This document shows, in pieces, positions 47,574-56,317 of a stretch of 64,000 bases of DNA. The notes under the pieces were generated by a model. That model saw only the letters and a program-made list of their open reading frames with translations. It was not told the origin of the DNA and searched no databases. The stretch is from Phycisphaerales bacterium (GTDB taxonomy: Bacteria; Planctomycetota; Phycisphaerae; Phycisphaerales; UBA1924). A program made the translations under genes and the position numbers. Position 1 is the stretch's first letter. Each line of letters starts with the position of its first letter. The DNA lies in contig JAJDDF010000008.1 of the NCBI GenBank assembly GCA_029260455.1, positions 62,001-126,000 of the forward strand. The letters are read 5' to 3'.

Positions 47574-48977
47574 ATGATTGATCTGAAGGCATTGCGAGAT
47601 GATCCCGCCCGGTTCCGTGAAGGCGCTGCACGGAAGAAGATCGAAGTTGATATCGATCGCATTCTCGAACTGGACCAAGCGCATCGGAAGTTGATGACCG
47701 GACAGGAACGGGCGCGGGCCGAGCAGAACAAAATCAGTAAGGCAAGCGGTCCCGAGATCGGCAAGCTCACCGGGCAACTCAAGAAAGCGCCGGAGGGTGA
47801 GCGCAGCGCGATCGAGGCGAAGATTGCTGCGCTCAAAGCCAAGCCAAGTGAACTTGCAAAGCAGGTGAGCGAACTTGGCAAGCAAGTTGATGCGCTGGAA
47901 CCGGAACTCAATGCGCTGCTCATGTGCGTGCCCATGCCAGCAGACGCGGATGTGCCGGTGGGCGAATCGAGTGATGATAATGTCGAGCTTTCACAGTGGA
48001 ATCCGCCGGGATGGGATTCGGCCAAAACCTTCGAGCAGAACAAGGGCTTTGCACCCAAGACACACCTTGAACTCGTCGAAACATTGGGCCTTGTTGATTT
48101 TGAACGCGGTGTAAAGATGGCGGGCTCGCGCAGCTACGTGCTCACTGGCCTTGGCATGCGGCTGCATCAGGCGGTGCTGCGCTACGCCTATGACTTCATC
48201 ATTGAGAAGCATGGATTCACGCCCATGAGTGTGCCGGTGTTGGTGCGCGAGAATGCGATGGAGGGGACAGGGTTCTTTCCTGATGGGCGCGACCAGACAT
48301 ACCACATTGAAGAATCCACACGCGGGGCAGGGCAGGATTTATTTCTGACGGGCACGGGCGAAGTTGGCCTGATGGGGCTGCACGCCAATGAGATTATCGA
48401 TGAAGCATCACTGCCATTGAAGTATGCGACTGTCAGCACATGCTTTCGGCGCGAGGCGGGCGCTGCCGGGCGCGATACCGCCGGGCTCTACCGCATTCAT
48501 CAGTTCGACAAGGTTGAACAGGTTGTCATCTGCAAGGCGGATGAGGGGGAGAGCCGCACTTGGCACAAGAAGATGCTCGGGATTGTTGAAGAGCTTGTGC
48601 AATCACTCGGGCTGCCCTACCGCTTGCTGCACTGTTGCACAGGTGATCTCGGCGTCAAAAACGCAGACATGGTTGATCTGGAATGCTGGATGCCGGGGCG
48701 CGGCGAGATGGATGCCAACGATCGCCCGATGGGCGCGTATGGCGAGACGCATTCGGCGAGCCGGCTGTATGACTTTCAGTGTCGGCGTTTGAACCTGCGC
48801 TACAAGGGTGAATCGACGGGCGGCAAGACGGTGTTTTGTCATTCACTGAACAACACGGTGCTCGCGAGCCCGCGTGTGCTCGTGCCGATTCTTGAGATGT
48901 ATCAGCAGGCCGATGGACGGGTGCGCGTGCCGAGGGTGTTGCAGGGGCACATGGGCGGCGTCGAAGTGATTGGGTAA
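47574..48977 (+). CDS. serS: Seryl-tRNA synthetase
   Basis: This is a 467-residue class II aminoacyl-tRNA synthetase that charges tRNA-Ser with serine in the cytoplasm. The first 110 residues form the long antiparallel coiled coil that grips the tRNA-Ser variable arm (KLTGQLKKAPEGERSAIEAK). The class II motifs follow: TCFRREAGAAGRDTAGLYRIH (motif 2) and GGKTVFCHSLNNTVLASPRV (motif 3). Length is slightly longer than in E. coli (430). The ATG has no Shine-Dalgarno; TACGAT lies nine bases upstream, which fits a leaderless promoter. The upstream RNA and terminator may regulate it. A tRNA-Ser gene is present elsewhere in the window, but the two are not linked. Confidence 0.96.
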   Translation: MIDLKALRDDPARFREGAARKKIEVDIDRILELDQAHRKLMTGQERARAEQNKISKASGPEIGKLTGQLKKAPEGERSAIEAKIAALKAKPSELAKQVSELGKQVDALEPELNALLMCVPMPADADVPVGESSDDNVELSQWNPPGWDSAKTFEQNKGFAPKTHLELVETLGLVDFERGVKMAGSRSYVLTGLGMRLHQAVLRYAYDFIIEKHGFTPMSVPVLVRENAMEGTGFFPDGRDQTYHIEESTRGAGQDLFLTGTGEVGLMGLHANEIIDEASLPLKYATVSTCFRREAGAAGRDTAGLYRIHQFDKVEQVVICKADEGESRTWHKKMLGIVEELVQSLGLPYRLLHCCTGDLGVKNADMVDLECWMPGRGEMDANDRPMGAYGETHSASRLYDFQCRRLNLRYKGESTGGKTVFCHSLNNTVLASPRVLVPILEMYQQADGRVRVPRVLQGHMGGVEVIG

Positions 48978-49082
48978 AGAAGAAGAATTTTTACCACAGA
49001 GGCTCAGAGGACACAGAGAAGAAATAACTTGTGGGTGAAGAAGAGAGAGACAACCAGCCCCGCGCGCGAGGGAGTTTCTTTC

Positions 49083-49109
49083 CTTGGTGGGGTGGGCGTC
49101 TCGCCCGCC
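49083..49109 (-). repeat. 27-bp repeat, copy 2 (inverted, downstream of serS)
   Basis: This is the exact reverse complement of the element at 47522-47548; it lies between serS and the tRNA-Arg. I compared the two copies base by base and found no difference over 27 bases. Confidence 0.7.
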
Positions 49110-49147
49110 TGTCTTGGGGCACCCGGCGTACACTTGCAGAACAGATT

Positions 49148-49221
49148 GCCCCGGTAGCTCAGCTGGATAGAGCAGCGGACTTCTAATCCGCAGGTCGTAG
49201 GTTCGAATCCTACCCGGGGTG
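49148..49221 (+). tRNA. tRNA-Arg (UCU anticodon)
   Basis: The acceptor arm is GCCCCGG (49148-49154) with CCGGGGT (49214-49220), a G-U pair at the end, and discriminator G at 49221. The anticodon loop CTTCTAA gives TCT. The T-arm is TAGGTTCGAATCCTA. CC follows but no full CCA is encoded. Confidence 0.95.
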
Positions 49222-49279
49222 CCTTTCGAAAGATATCAAGCTGGGGCGTGTGCCTACGATCGTCAATCGGGGGCCCGTT

Positions 49280-50128
49280 ATGAGCAAGGATGACATCAAG
49301 GCGAAGAAGCTAGCGGATTTGTTCTATAATGACAGTGCGTTTCTAGCCCAGGAAAGCGACGTGATGCACGCGGTCGTCACGTCGTCCGGCCACCTCAATA
49401 ACGAGTCGAAACGACACGTCAAGCGCGGATTCGATCGTAGACTTGGGATGCTGGAGTCAAGTCGTATATTCCTTCGTGAGAATTGCGAGGTCGGCCGCGA
49501 CACACCAAACCCGTATCTTCTCGACACGATTCAACTGCATCTCAATTCGTACTACGTCAATCTCCATGGCGCGCTTGACAACTTGGGATGGGCGCTCCAC
49601 TACCACTTCTCACTCTTCGCAGATATCGACGAGCAGGCAGGAAAAAACACAAATCGGATCAATCTCTTCGATCGTCGATTCCGCAACGCTCTGGCTGCTC
49701 ACGCCCCCTCACTCAGCAATTTTCTAAAGAACAAAGGCGATTGGTCCCGTCAACTTGCACGTTGGCGCCACCCGGCTGCGCACCGAATCCCCCTGTACGT
49801 TCCGCCGGGGATTCTCACCGAAGAGCAGGCAGAGGAATTCAAGAGACTTGAAGATTTGGCGGGCATGGACGACGAAGCGAGAAAGGGTGAGCGGCGCGTC
49901 GCGATCCTTGAGCGTGCACATGGACTCGGGACGTTCTGCCCGTGGTTTATTTGCGAGGACAAAGCTGGGACACTTGAGGTCTATGCACTGCCGGTTCGAA
50001 TAGCTGAAGACCACGCTACGTTCTTGGAAATCTCAGTCACGACGATTGCTGCGCTGGGACTCGAGATGCCGCCGCCACGTCCAACGCCTGTCGCCCTGTT
50101 GCGATCAATGCTGACAAGACCAGAATGA
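49280..50128 (+). CDS. HEPN-like protein of unknown function
   Basis: This is a 282-residue soluble protein, mostly helical. An R-x4-H motif is seen in RHPAAH (WRHPAAHRIPLYVPP), which is the catalytic motif of HEPN-type RNases and toxin/abortive-infection proteins; a leading helix (LHGALDNLGWALHYHF) fits that fold. No partner antitoxin-like gene is adjacent. ATG 49280 was chosen over GTG 49250. It lies 58 bases after the tRNA-Arg gene, a common integration site for accessory genes, and its neighbours (serS, propeller protein) are unrelated. HEPN assignment is from motif spacing only, so the activity is inferred. Confidence 0.5.
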   Translation: MSKDDIKAKKLADLFYNDSAFLAQESDVMHAVVTSSGHLNNESKRHVKRGFDRRLGMLESSRIFLRENCEVGRDTPNPYLLDTIQLHLNSYYVNLHGALDNLGWALHYHFSLFADIDEQAGKNTNRINLFDRRFRNALAAHAPSLSNFLKNKGDWSRQLARWRHPAAHRIPLYVPPGILTEEQAEEFKRLEDLAGMDDEARKGERRVAILERAHGLGTFCPWFICEDKAGTLEVYALPVRIAEDHATFLEISVTTIAALGLEMPPPRPTPVALLRSMLTRPE

Positions 50129-50173
50129 GCGGCTCAACGCCCCGTCGCCCTCTCAATCCCTTGCATCAGCAGG

Positions 50174-51175
50174 CTAAGACTCCCAGGGCCCGTCGGCGGT
50201 CACGCTCACAAACGACTTGCCATCAAGGCGAAAGAGTCCCTGCCAGCCGCCGCACCAGATGCGCCCGTCGGCGTCTTCAAAGGTGCACTGAATTGCGAGG
50301 CTGGCGAGGCCTTGCGCTTTGGAGAAGTTGGTGAATGATTCTCCGTCGTACCGGTAGACGCCAAAGCCTTCGACGGGAAACCAGATGTTGCCGGCACTGT
50401 CTTTGCAGAGGTCCCACACCTCTGTGCCATGCACGCCATCCTTTGCGGTGATGTGGGTGAATGTCTTTCCATCCCAATGGCAGACGCCGTTGTGATGGGT
50501 GGCGAACCAGAAGCGGCCGTCGATATCTTCCAAGATGCAATTCACAGCATTGCTGTACAGGCCATCCTTTTCTGAAATGTTGGACAGCGTCTTTCCATCG
50601 TAGACATAAGCTCCACCATTGGCGCCAAACCACATTCTTCCTTTGCTGTCTTCCATGATGGAATGAATGATCTTGGCACTTGTGACGCCTCTTGTTGGGT
50701 CTGGCTCAGACTCAGGAATATCAAAGGGCGTGAACACCTTGCCATCGAAGCGACTCACGCCCTGCAATGTGCCGATCCAGATGGTGCCTTTGCTGTCGAT
50801 CGTAAGTGCCCACACGTCATTGTTGACGAGGCCGTCATCCTCGGTGTAATTCGTAAACGCGTGACCGTCATATTTGGTCAGCCCTCCATTGGTGCCGAAC
50901 CAGACATTGCCTTCTTCGTCGGCAACGATTCCTCGGACGGCATGGCCAGCGAAACCCTCTTTGATCGAGAAGTGTTCTAGAGCATCACCTTTGCAGCGAA
51001 TGACTCCATCGCCATTTGTGCCGAGCCACATGTCACCCGTCTTGTCCTGAAATATCCTGCGCACAAACCGGCTGATCGGCGCGTCGACGTCCATGGCCTG
51101 TGCAGGGGCGAGCGAGGCGAGGACGGCCAGCAGGCTGGCGAAAAACGCGGTCAGGAGAGTGCTTCGTGTGATCAT
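50174..51175 (-). CDS. Exported beta-propeller (two-component regulator propeller) protein
   Basis: This is a 333-residue protein with a signal peptide (LLTAFFASLLAVLASLAPAQA) and about seven propeller blades with the repeating pattern D-x-x-G-x-[IM]W-[FLI]G-T-x-G-[GV]. Examples are KTGDMWLGTNGDGVIR, KGTIWIGTLQGVSRFDG and DGRIWCGGWQGLFRLDG. Such domains are usually the sensor part of hybrid kinases, but no kinase is fused, so it may act alone as a secreted binding protein. Neighbours do not suggest a ligand. The gene is convergent with the HEPN-like gene. Confidence 0.8.
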   Translation of the reverse strand: MITRSTLLTAFFASLLAVLASLAPAQAMDVDAPISRFVRRIFQDKTGDMWLGTNGDGVIRCKGDALEHFSIKEGFAGHAVRGIVADEEGNVWFGTNGGLTKYDGHAFTNYTEDDGLVNNDVWALTIDSKGTIWIGTLQGVSRFDGKVFTPFDIPESEPDPTRGVTSAKIIHSIMEDSKGRMWFGANGGAYVYDGKTLSNISEKDGLYSNAVNCILEDIDGRFWFATHHNGVCHWDGKTFTHITAKDGVHGTEVWDLCKDSAGNIWFPVEGFGVYRYDGESFTNFSKAQGLASLAIQCTFEDADGRIWCGGWQGLFRLDGKSFVSVTADGPWES

Positions 51176-51342
51176 CTTGAATCTTGTTCCTTATTTAAAT
51201 GCGCAAAGAGGCTCTCGCCCGCCGTGGGCGGCTTGTTCTACCGCCCAACCGCCTTCTCGATTCCGCAATTCACAAAACTGAGCGAGACCGCCATGAGTTC
51301 TTCGCGGAGATGAGCTAGAATGTCCAAGTAGGAGGTGCAAAC

Positions 51343-52557
51343 ATGCATCAGTCAGCTTTGGTTCTTCCGATGATTGTCTCACTCGCTCTTGCAATGACTG
51401 TCGGTGCATCCGCTGAAGATGGTGGCGCGCTGACAACGCGGTTCTGCTCCTACAACATTGAAGATTTGCGGGCCCGCGAGATCGGCAAAGCAACCGATGT
51501 GCAGGCGAACGCTGCGATTGCAGTCATTGGGCATCTGCGTCCCGATGTATTGCTCATCAATGAGTTGCAGTATGACGGGCCGATGGATGCCGAGGGTCCG
51601 GTGCGCGAGGGTACAGCGGCGCATGTCTTTGCGAAGCGCATCGCGGAGGCGCACGCTGATCTTGTGTATCAGGTGATGGTGGCACCGGTGAACACGGGCG
51701 TGCCGAGTGGGCTTGATCTGGACCATAACGGGAAGGTCGGCGAACTCACTCACACACGCGACTATGCCAATGATTGCCTTGGATTTGGCAATTTCCCGGG
51801 ACAGTATGGCATGGCGCTTCTGGTGCGCGAGGGCATCACGATCGACTGGGACAACGTGCGCACGTTTCGCACGTTCAAGTGGGTGGATATGCCGGGGGCG
51901 AAATTACCAGTCGATCATGATGAGCAGCCGTGGTATGACGAGGCGGTGCTTGCGAAGATGCCATTGAGCAGCAAGTCGCACTGGGATGTGCCGCTCGTGC
52001 TTGCAGATGGTGCGCGGGTGCATGTTTTGGCATCGCATTCGACACCACCGGTTTTTGATGGGCCGGAAGATCGCAACGGCATGCGGAACCATGATGAGAT
52101 TCGCTTCTGGGCGGAGTATCTGAACAGCGCTGAGTGGCTCATTGATGATGCAGGCGTTGTTGGGGGGCTCGATGCGAACGAAATGTTTGTGATCATGGGT
52201 GATCTGAATGCCGACCCGAAGCGGGGGGATTCATTGGACAACCCGATTGGTCGGTTTCTGTTGAGTCACCCGCGTGTGAACGGGCGCTTTACACCAAAGT
52301 CCGTGAGTGTGCCTTCGGGGAAGCGGGATGATGTGACTTCATCGTTTCGGTTGCGGGTGGATTATGTGCTGCCGAGCGATGGAATTGAAGTGCCGGCGGG
52401 GCATGTGTATCGCGGGGCGGGGGATAGTCCGCTCCTGCATGGCGCGGCGGTTTCTGATGCGGTGCTCGAAAAGGCGAGTGATCACTTCCCGGTGTGGGCA
52501 GAACTCTCGATTCCGCCCCCCGCAGCAGATGAGCCCGCACCTGCCGAGGGCGACTAG
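51343..52557 (+). CDS. Exported endonuclease/exonuclease/phosphatase-family protein
   Basis: This is a 404-residue protein with a signal peptide (LVLPMIVSLALAMTVGASA). The EEP fold is shown by LLINELQYDG (metal-binding Glu), VIMGDLNADPKRGD (Asn-containing catalytic segment) and KASDHFPVWAEL (catalytic Asp-His). Family members are secreted phosphodiesterases and nucleases; the substrate is not predictable. ATG 51343 has a strong AGGAGG eight bases before it and TAGAAT upstream. The gene ends 17 bases before the heme O synthase start. The C-terminus (PPPAADEPAPAEGD) is a low-complexity Pro/Ala tail. Confidence 0.85.
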   Translation: MHQSALVLPMIVSLALAMTVGASAEDGGALTTRFCSYNIEDLRAREIGKATDVQANAAIAVIGHLRPDVLLINELQYDGPMDAEGPVREGTAAHVFAKRIAEAHADLVYQVMVAPVNTGVPSGLDLDHNGKVGELTHTRDYANDCLGFGNFPGQYGMALLVREGITIDWDNVRTFRTFKWVDMPGAKLPVDHDEQPWYDEAVLAKMPLSSKSHWDVPLVLADGARVHVLASHSTPPVFDGPEDRNGMRNHDEIRFWAEYLNSAEWLIDDAGVVGGLDANEMFVIMGDLNADPKRGDSLDNPIGRFLLSHPRVNGRFTPKSVSVPSGKRDDVTSSFRLRVDYVLPSDGIEVPAGHVYRGAGDSPLLHGAAVSDAVLEKASDHFPVWAELSIPPPAADEPAPAEGD

Positions 52558-52574
52558 ACCTATACTGCCGGTCC

Positions 52575-53594
52575 ATGAGCCATGTACAGAGCCAACCATT
52601 TGGGAGAGAGTTGCCCGCCGGCGCGACCGTGGATGCACGGGCGTCATTGCTGTCGAGCTATATCGAACTGACGAAGCCGGGCATCGTGAAGATGGTGCTT
52701 GTTGCAGCGGGTGTGGGCTATGTGCTTGGCGTGCGCTCGATGAGTGGCGCTGCGGTCGCACCATCGGGAAGCGGCTTTGCGGTTGGCGCGCTGTTCGGCA
52801 TGATGGGCACCGCGCTTTCTGCGGGTGGGGCGAATGCGCTGAACATGGCAATCGAGCCGCACCGCGATGCGAAGATGGCGCGCACGGCAGACCGACCGGT
52901 GCCATCTGGCCGTATCTCAATGCCACATGCGATGCTTTTTGGAATTATTCTGTCAGTGCTTGGTGTTGCAGTGCTGGCGATCGGGGCATCATGGGCAGCG
53001 GCCATGGTCTCTGCAACGATTGTGATCAGCTATGTGGCGCTGTACACCCCGCTCAAGCCAGTAACGACGTTGTCAACGCTTGTTGGTGCGGTGCCGGGCG
53101 CGCTGCCACCATTGGTGGGCTGGTGCGCAGCGTCGGCGGCGTTTTCGACGACCGGCGCGTGGTATGCGCCACTCACCGATGCAGGCGGGTGGTCATTGTT
53201 TGCGTTGATGTTCGTGTGGCAGGTGCCGCATGTGATGGCGATCAGCTGGAAATATCGCGATCAATACGCAGCGGGCGGGTATCGCGTATTGCCATCGATC
53301 GATCCTGACGGTCGGCGCACCGCAACGGCAGCGCTTGCATGGTCGTCGGCATTGATTCCTGTTTCACTTGTACCGATCGGGGCACTGCGGCAAGGCAACA
53401 TCCCAATGGTCGGGCTGCTTTATGCTGCTGCAGCAGTGCTTGCAGGGGTGTGGATGATCTGGGCTTCGGTGAAATTGTATCGCGACCGCAGTGATCGCGC
53501 CGCCCGCAACTTGTTCATCGTGTCGATCATTTATGTGCCGATTGTGCTGTTCGCACTTGTCATCGATGCCTTTGTGCCGGCGTTACTGCTGTGA
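52575..53594 (+). CDS. ctaB: Heme O synthase (protoheme IX farnesyltransferase)
   Basis: This is a 339-residue UbiA-superfamily prenyltransferase with about nine helices. The Asp-rich motif appears as NMAIEPHRDAKMARTADRPVP and the second as GALPPLVGWCAAS with VWQVPHVMAISWKYRDQY. It transfers farnesyl to heme B to make heme O for heme-copper oxidases. The ATG lacks a ribosome site but TATACT is eight bases upstream. It overlaps the next ABC gene by 4 bases (GTGA). The cluster ctaB - ABC ATPase - permease - SCO indicates oxidase assembly. No oxidase subunit genes are found in this window. Confidence 0.95.
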   Translation: MSHVQSQPFGRELPAGATVDARASLLSSYIELTKPGIVKMVLVAAGVGYVLGVRSMSGAAVAPSGSGFAVGALFGMMGTALSAGGANALNMAIEPHRDAKMARTADRPVPSGRISMPHAMLFGIILSVLGVAVLAIGASWAAAMVSATIVISYVALYTPLKPVTTLSTLVGAVPGALPPLVGWCAASAAFSTTGAWYAPLTDAGGWSLFALMFVWQVPHVMAISWKYRDQYAAGGYRVLPSIDPDGRRTATAALAWSSALIPVSLVPIGALRQGNIPMVGLLYAAAAVLAGVWMIWASVKLYRDRSDRAARNLFIVSIIYVPIVLFALVIDAFVPALLL

Positions 53595-54640
53595 CTCGCC
53601 CGAATGAACCGGTTCGCCCTAAGGCAACTGCTGCACAACTGCAACCAAAGCCCGCGCCGAGTGGACCGGTTGCAGCGCCTTCCCTACCAGTCATTGATCT
53701 CGCGAGTGTCGTGCGCACATTCCAGGTGAAGACGCGCCTTGGGCACGAGGCAAAGAACGTCATGCCGGCACTCGATGGAGTTTCTGCACAAATCAAAAGT
53801 GGGCAATGGGTGGCGTTGCTCGGAGCGAATGGCTCGGGCAAGAGCACCTTGCTTCGATTGATTGCGGGGGTGGATGCACCGACGAAGGGTGCGGTGAAAT
53901 TTTTTGGAATTGATGCGTCGCGCACATCGAGTGCGATTCGGCGCACACTTGGCGTTGTGTTTCAATCGCCGAGTCTTGATCCATTACTTACGGTGCATGA
54001 GAACCTAGCGGCTCACGCAGCGATTTTTGGTGTACCCACAGACGAAATAAATCAGCGCATCAAAGGACTCGCAGAGGAAGTGGGCCTGAAAGCACGCTTG
54101 AATGATCGGGTTGGAACGCTATCGGGCGGGCTTGCCCGACGGGCTGATTTAGCGCGGGCGCTCCTGCCTGAGCCTCACATCCTGCTGCTTGATGAACCAG
54201 TTGCGGGCCTTGATGCTGCGTCAACTGCAGGATTTCTTGACACGTTGGCTCGCAGGCATGCCCCGCCACGCAGCATGACGATCGTCATGTCAACACATCA
54301 ATTTGAAGCGGCGTCGCGTGCAGATCGCGTGATGATGCTTGATGGCGGACGGCTCGTGGCAGATGATTCTCCTGCGGCACTCGTGCGCGCCTTCGGACAG
54401 CGCATCATTACAACGGAACCCAAAGGTGTTGATGCGCTGCGCGATGCGGGGCTTGAGGTGCTTCATGCGCCAAACGCCACGGCGGGGTGGGGGACCATGG
54501 AACCTGCGGAACGCGCAGCAGCCGAACTCACGCGGCGCGGCATTCCATTCCAGATTTCCCCGCCCACACTTGCTGATGCCTACCGCCTGCGCACGGGCGC
54601 AACACTCGAACGATTTCACTCGCAGGAGAAAACGGCATGA
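53591..54640 (+). CDS. ABC transporter ATP-binding protein
   Basis: This is a 349-residue ABC ATPase with an additional Pro-rich N-terminal segment of about 45 residues. Walker A is GANGSGKST, the signature is TLSGGLARRADLARALL and Walker B is HILLLDEPVAG with the adjacent TIVMSTHQFE (H-loop). The C-terminal 90 residues form an accessory domain. It is paired with the next permease (4-base ATGA overlap) to form an exporter. In comparable clusters this kind of transporter is linked to copper or cytochrome maturation, or heme export (CcmAB-like). The association with heme O synthase and SCO supports a role in oxidase maturation, but the substrate is unknown. Confidence 0.85.
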   Translation: MTRPNEPVRPKATAAQLQPKPAPSGPVAAPSLPVIDLASVVRTFQVKTRLGHEAKNVMPALDGVSAQIKSGQWVALLGANGSGKSTLLRLIAGVDAPTKGAVKFFGIDASRTSSAIRRTLGVVFQSPSLDPLLTVHENLAAHAAIFGVPTDEINQRIKGLAEEVGLKARLNDRVGTLSGGLARRADLARALLPEPHILLLDEPVAGLDAASTAGFLDTLARRHAPPRSMTIVMSTHQFEAASRADRVMMLDGGRLVADDSPAALVRAFGQRIITTEPKGVDALRDAGLEVLHAPNATAGWGTMEPAERAAAELTRRGIPFQISPPTLADAYRLRTGATLERFHSQEKTA

Positions 54641-55440
54641 GCGGCATGGCAGCATGCATGGCGCTTACGATGCGCGACCTGAAACGGTTTATGCGCCAGC
54701 CGAGTCGCATCATCGCAGCGATCGGCACACCAGTGCTGGTCTGGATCTTTGCAGGGTCCGGGCTTTCGCGATCATTCGTAGCGCCTGTCACCGAAGGCGC
54801 AACACTCGCCTCAAACAACCCTGATATGCAATATGCGTACTACCTCGTGCCGGGCATGGCGACGATGGTGGTGTTGTTTGCATCGACGATGGCCGCGATC
54901 ACACTCATTCAGGATCGCACTTCGGGGTTTATGCAGTCGGTGGTGGCGGGGCCTGCACCGAAGTGGGCGATCGCATTTGGCAAAGCGCTACCCTGTGCGA
55001 TCCTTGCAACAATGCAGGGCACGATCGTCCTTGCACTTGCGTGGGTGCTCAATCCATCGCAAGCACTTGTCGGCGTCCCGATGGGCATCGCGGCGCTGGC
55101 GCTGACTTCACTTGGCATTTCGGGCATTGCCCTTGCGCTGGCTGCGCGGATTGATTCCGTTGCGGGTTTTCACGGCGTGATGAATCTTGTGCTCTTACCG
55201 ATGTGGCTCTTGAGTGGTGCGCTCTTCCCGCCGGAAGGCGCTTCAACATGGTTGGCGTGGGTGGTGCGACTTAATCCCATGACATGGGCGACAGATCTCG
55301 TGGGCGCATCAGTTGGTGCGCGAAACGGCGCCGAACCTTGGGCATGGCCCGGCACGATTGCCTTTGCAATGCTCGGCATTGCACTCGCCACTGCTGCGGT
55401 GCGCAGGCGTGTGGTGAAAGATGGCGGCGTGCGGGCATGA
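54637..55440 (+). CDS. ABC-2 type permease
   Basis: This is a 267-residue ABC-2 permease with six hydrophobic segments: ITLIQDRTSGFMQSVVAGPAP sits in the loop after the second helix, and the final helix is PGTIAFAMLGIALATAAVRR. The pattern VLLPMWLLSGALFPPEGAS is typical of the family. It is the membrane partner of the preceding ATPase and overlaps it and the SCO gene by 4 bases each (ATGA), so the genes are strictly coupled. The transported substrate cannot be deduced; polyketide/drug, copper or heme-related export are possible in this family. Confidence 0.85.
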   Translation: MSGMAACMALTMRDLKRFMRQPSRIIAAIGTPVLVWIFAGSGLSRSFVAPVTEGATLASNNPDMQYAYYLVPGMATMVVLFASTMAAITLIQDRTSGFMQSVVAGPAPKWAIAFGKALPCAILATMQGTIVLALAWVLNPSQALVGVPMGIAALALTSLGISGIALALAARIDSVAGFHGVMNLVLLPMWLLSGALFPPEGASTWLAWVVRLNPMTWATDLVGASVGARNGAEPWAWPGTIAFAMLGIALATAAVRRRVVKDGGVRA

Positions 55441-56165
55441 GCGATGATTCGAACACGTTGAACGACACGACCGAACGTTCTGCGGCACCCTCCAGCGGTA
55501 TTTTCGCAGCATTTTTTGCGATCGCTGTTGTGCTTGTCACCATTGCCATGATTGCATTTCTTGTGATGCGCAATGGCGCACAACCGCAGGCTGCTCAGGA
55601 GGCTGGCTCCCCACCGCTCACAGATTCTGATGAATATAGCTTCATGCAACTGCCCGCCTTTGAGCTTGTCGATCAGGACGGGCGCCACGTTGACAATGAC
55701 ATTGTGCGCGGGCACTACACCATTGTGGAGTTCATGTTTTCGAACTGCCAACTCGTGTGTCCAGTGATGAAAAGCAATCTGATCCCGGCGACGGTGGCGC
55801 TGCAAGGGACGCCGGTGCGCTTCGTCAGTTTTTCAGTTGATCCGATGAACGACACGCCCGAACATCTGCGCGACTATGCAAACAGACTGGGCATTGATAC
55901 CTCGCGCTGGTCACTGCTGACCGGTGATGCTGGTGCGGTGCGCGATATTGCACAGGCTCTTGGTTTCATCCGTCCGGGGGCAGATGGCAAAGCGACCAAT
56001 CTCATTGACCTTGGCAACGGGCAGACGATGGAAAATATCATTCACCCATCGCGATTCATCGTCTTTGACCCGCAAGGTCGCGTGGTCGGGATGTATAGCG
56101 GGATCGATGCGCAGGAATCGCAGCAGATGGTGCGGGATTTGAAAGCGGTGATGGGAAAACCCTAA
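55437..56165 (+). CDS. SCO1/SenC-family copper chaperone
   Basis: This is a 242-residue protein with an N-terminal membrane anchor (FAAFFAIAVVLVTIAMIAFLV) and a thioredoxin-like periplasmic domain. Copper-binding residues are Cys-x3-Cys in FSNCQLVCPVM, plus a distal His in NIIHPSRFIVF. SCO proteins insert copper into the CuA site of cytochrome oxidases, and some function in nitrous oxide or redox signalling. ATG 55437 overlaps the permease stop by 4 bases. The neighbourhood with heme O synthase fits oxidase assembly. The last gene of this operon, it is convergent with a small minus-strand gene. Confidence 0.9.
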   Translation: MSDDSNTLNDTTERSAAPSSGIFAAFFAIAVVLVTIAMIAFLVMRNGAQPQAAQEAGSPPLTDSDEYSFMQLPAFELVDQDGRHVDNDIVRGHYTIVEFMFSNCQLVCPVMKSNLIPATVALQGTPVRFVSFSVDPMNDTPEHLRDYANRLGIDTSRWSLLTGDAGAVRDIAQALGFIRPGADGKATNLIDLGNGQTMENIIHPSRFIVFDPQGRVVGMYSGIDAQESQQMVRDLKAVMGKP

Positions 56166-56293
56166 GCCTGCTTGACATTCGTTCCCTCGCTACCGTGTTC
56201 GATCTCAGGTTCACCACTAAAGTTCTGGCGATCATTCTCCGGTGGCGGAGGCGGGGAGGGTGGCTGCGGTTCTCTTTCCTGCTCTTTTTCCAT
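56162..56293 (-). CDS. Small Pro-rich protein
   Basis: This is a 43-residue frame, ATG at 56293 with AGAGG about six bases upstream. The product is acidic/polar with a proline run (PQPPSPPPPPEN) and ends in GTNVKQA; it has no membrane segment. It begins 24 bases after the stop of the membrane-protein gene on the same strand, suggesting cotranscription. Its stop overlaps the SCO gene's end by a few bases. Low-complexity composition makes coding status uncertain. Confidence 0.4.
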   Translation of the reverse strand: MEKEQEREPQPPSPPPPPENDRQNFSGEPEIEHGSEGTNVKQA

Positions 56294-56317
56294 ATTATCC
56301 TCTTTTCTCAGCAAACC

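Noticed and set aside
47273-48058. 261-residue minus-strand frame over the serS start
   Set aside because: It overlaps serS and the structured RNA on the opposite strand, and is Ser/Arg/Pro-rich with no domain.
47522-49109. CRISPR or insertion-sequence ends
   Set aside because: Only two copies of the 27-bp repeat occur, they are inverted and the space between them is serS. There is no transposase gene and no spacer array.
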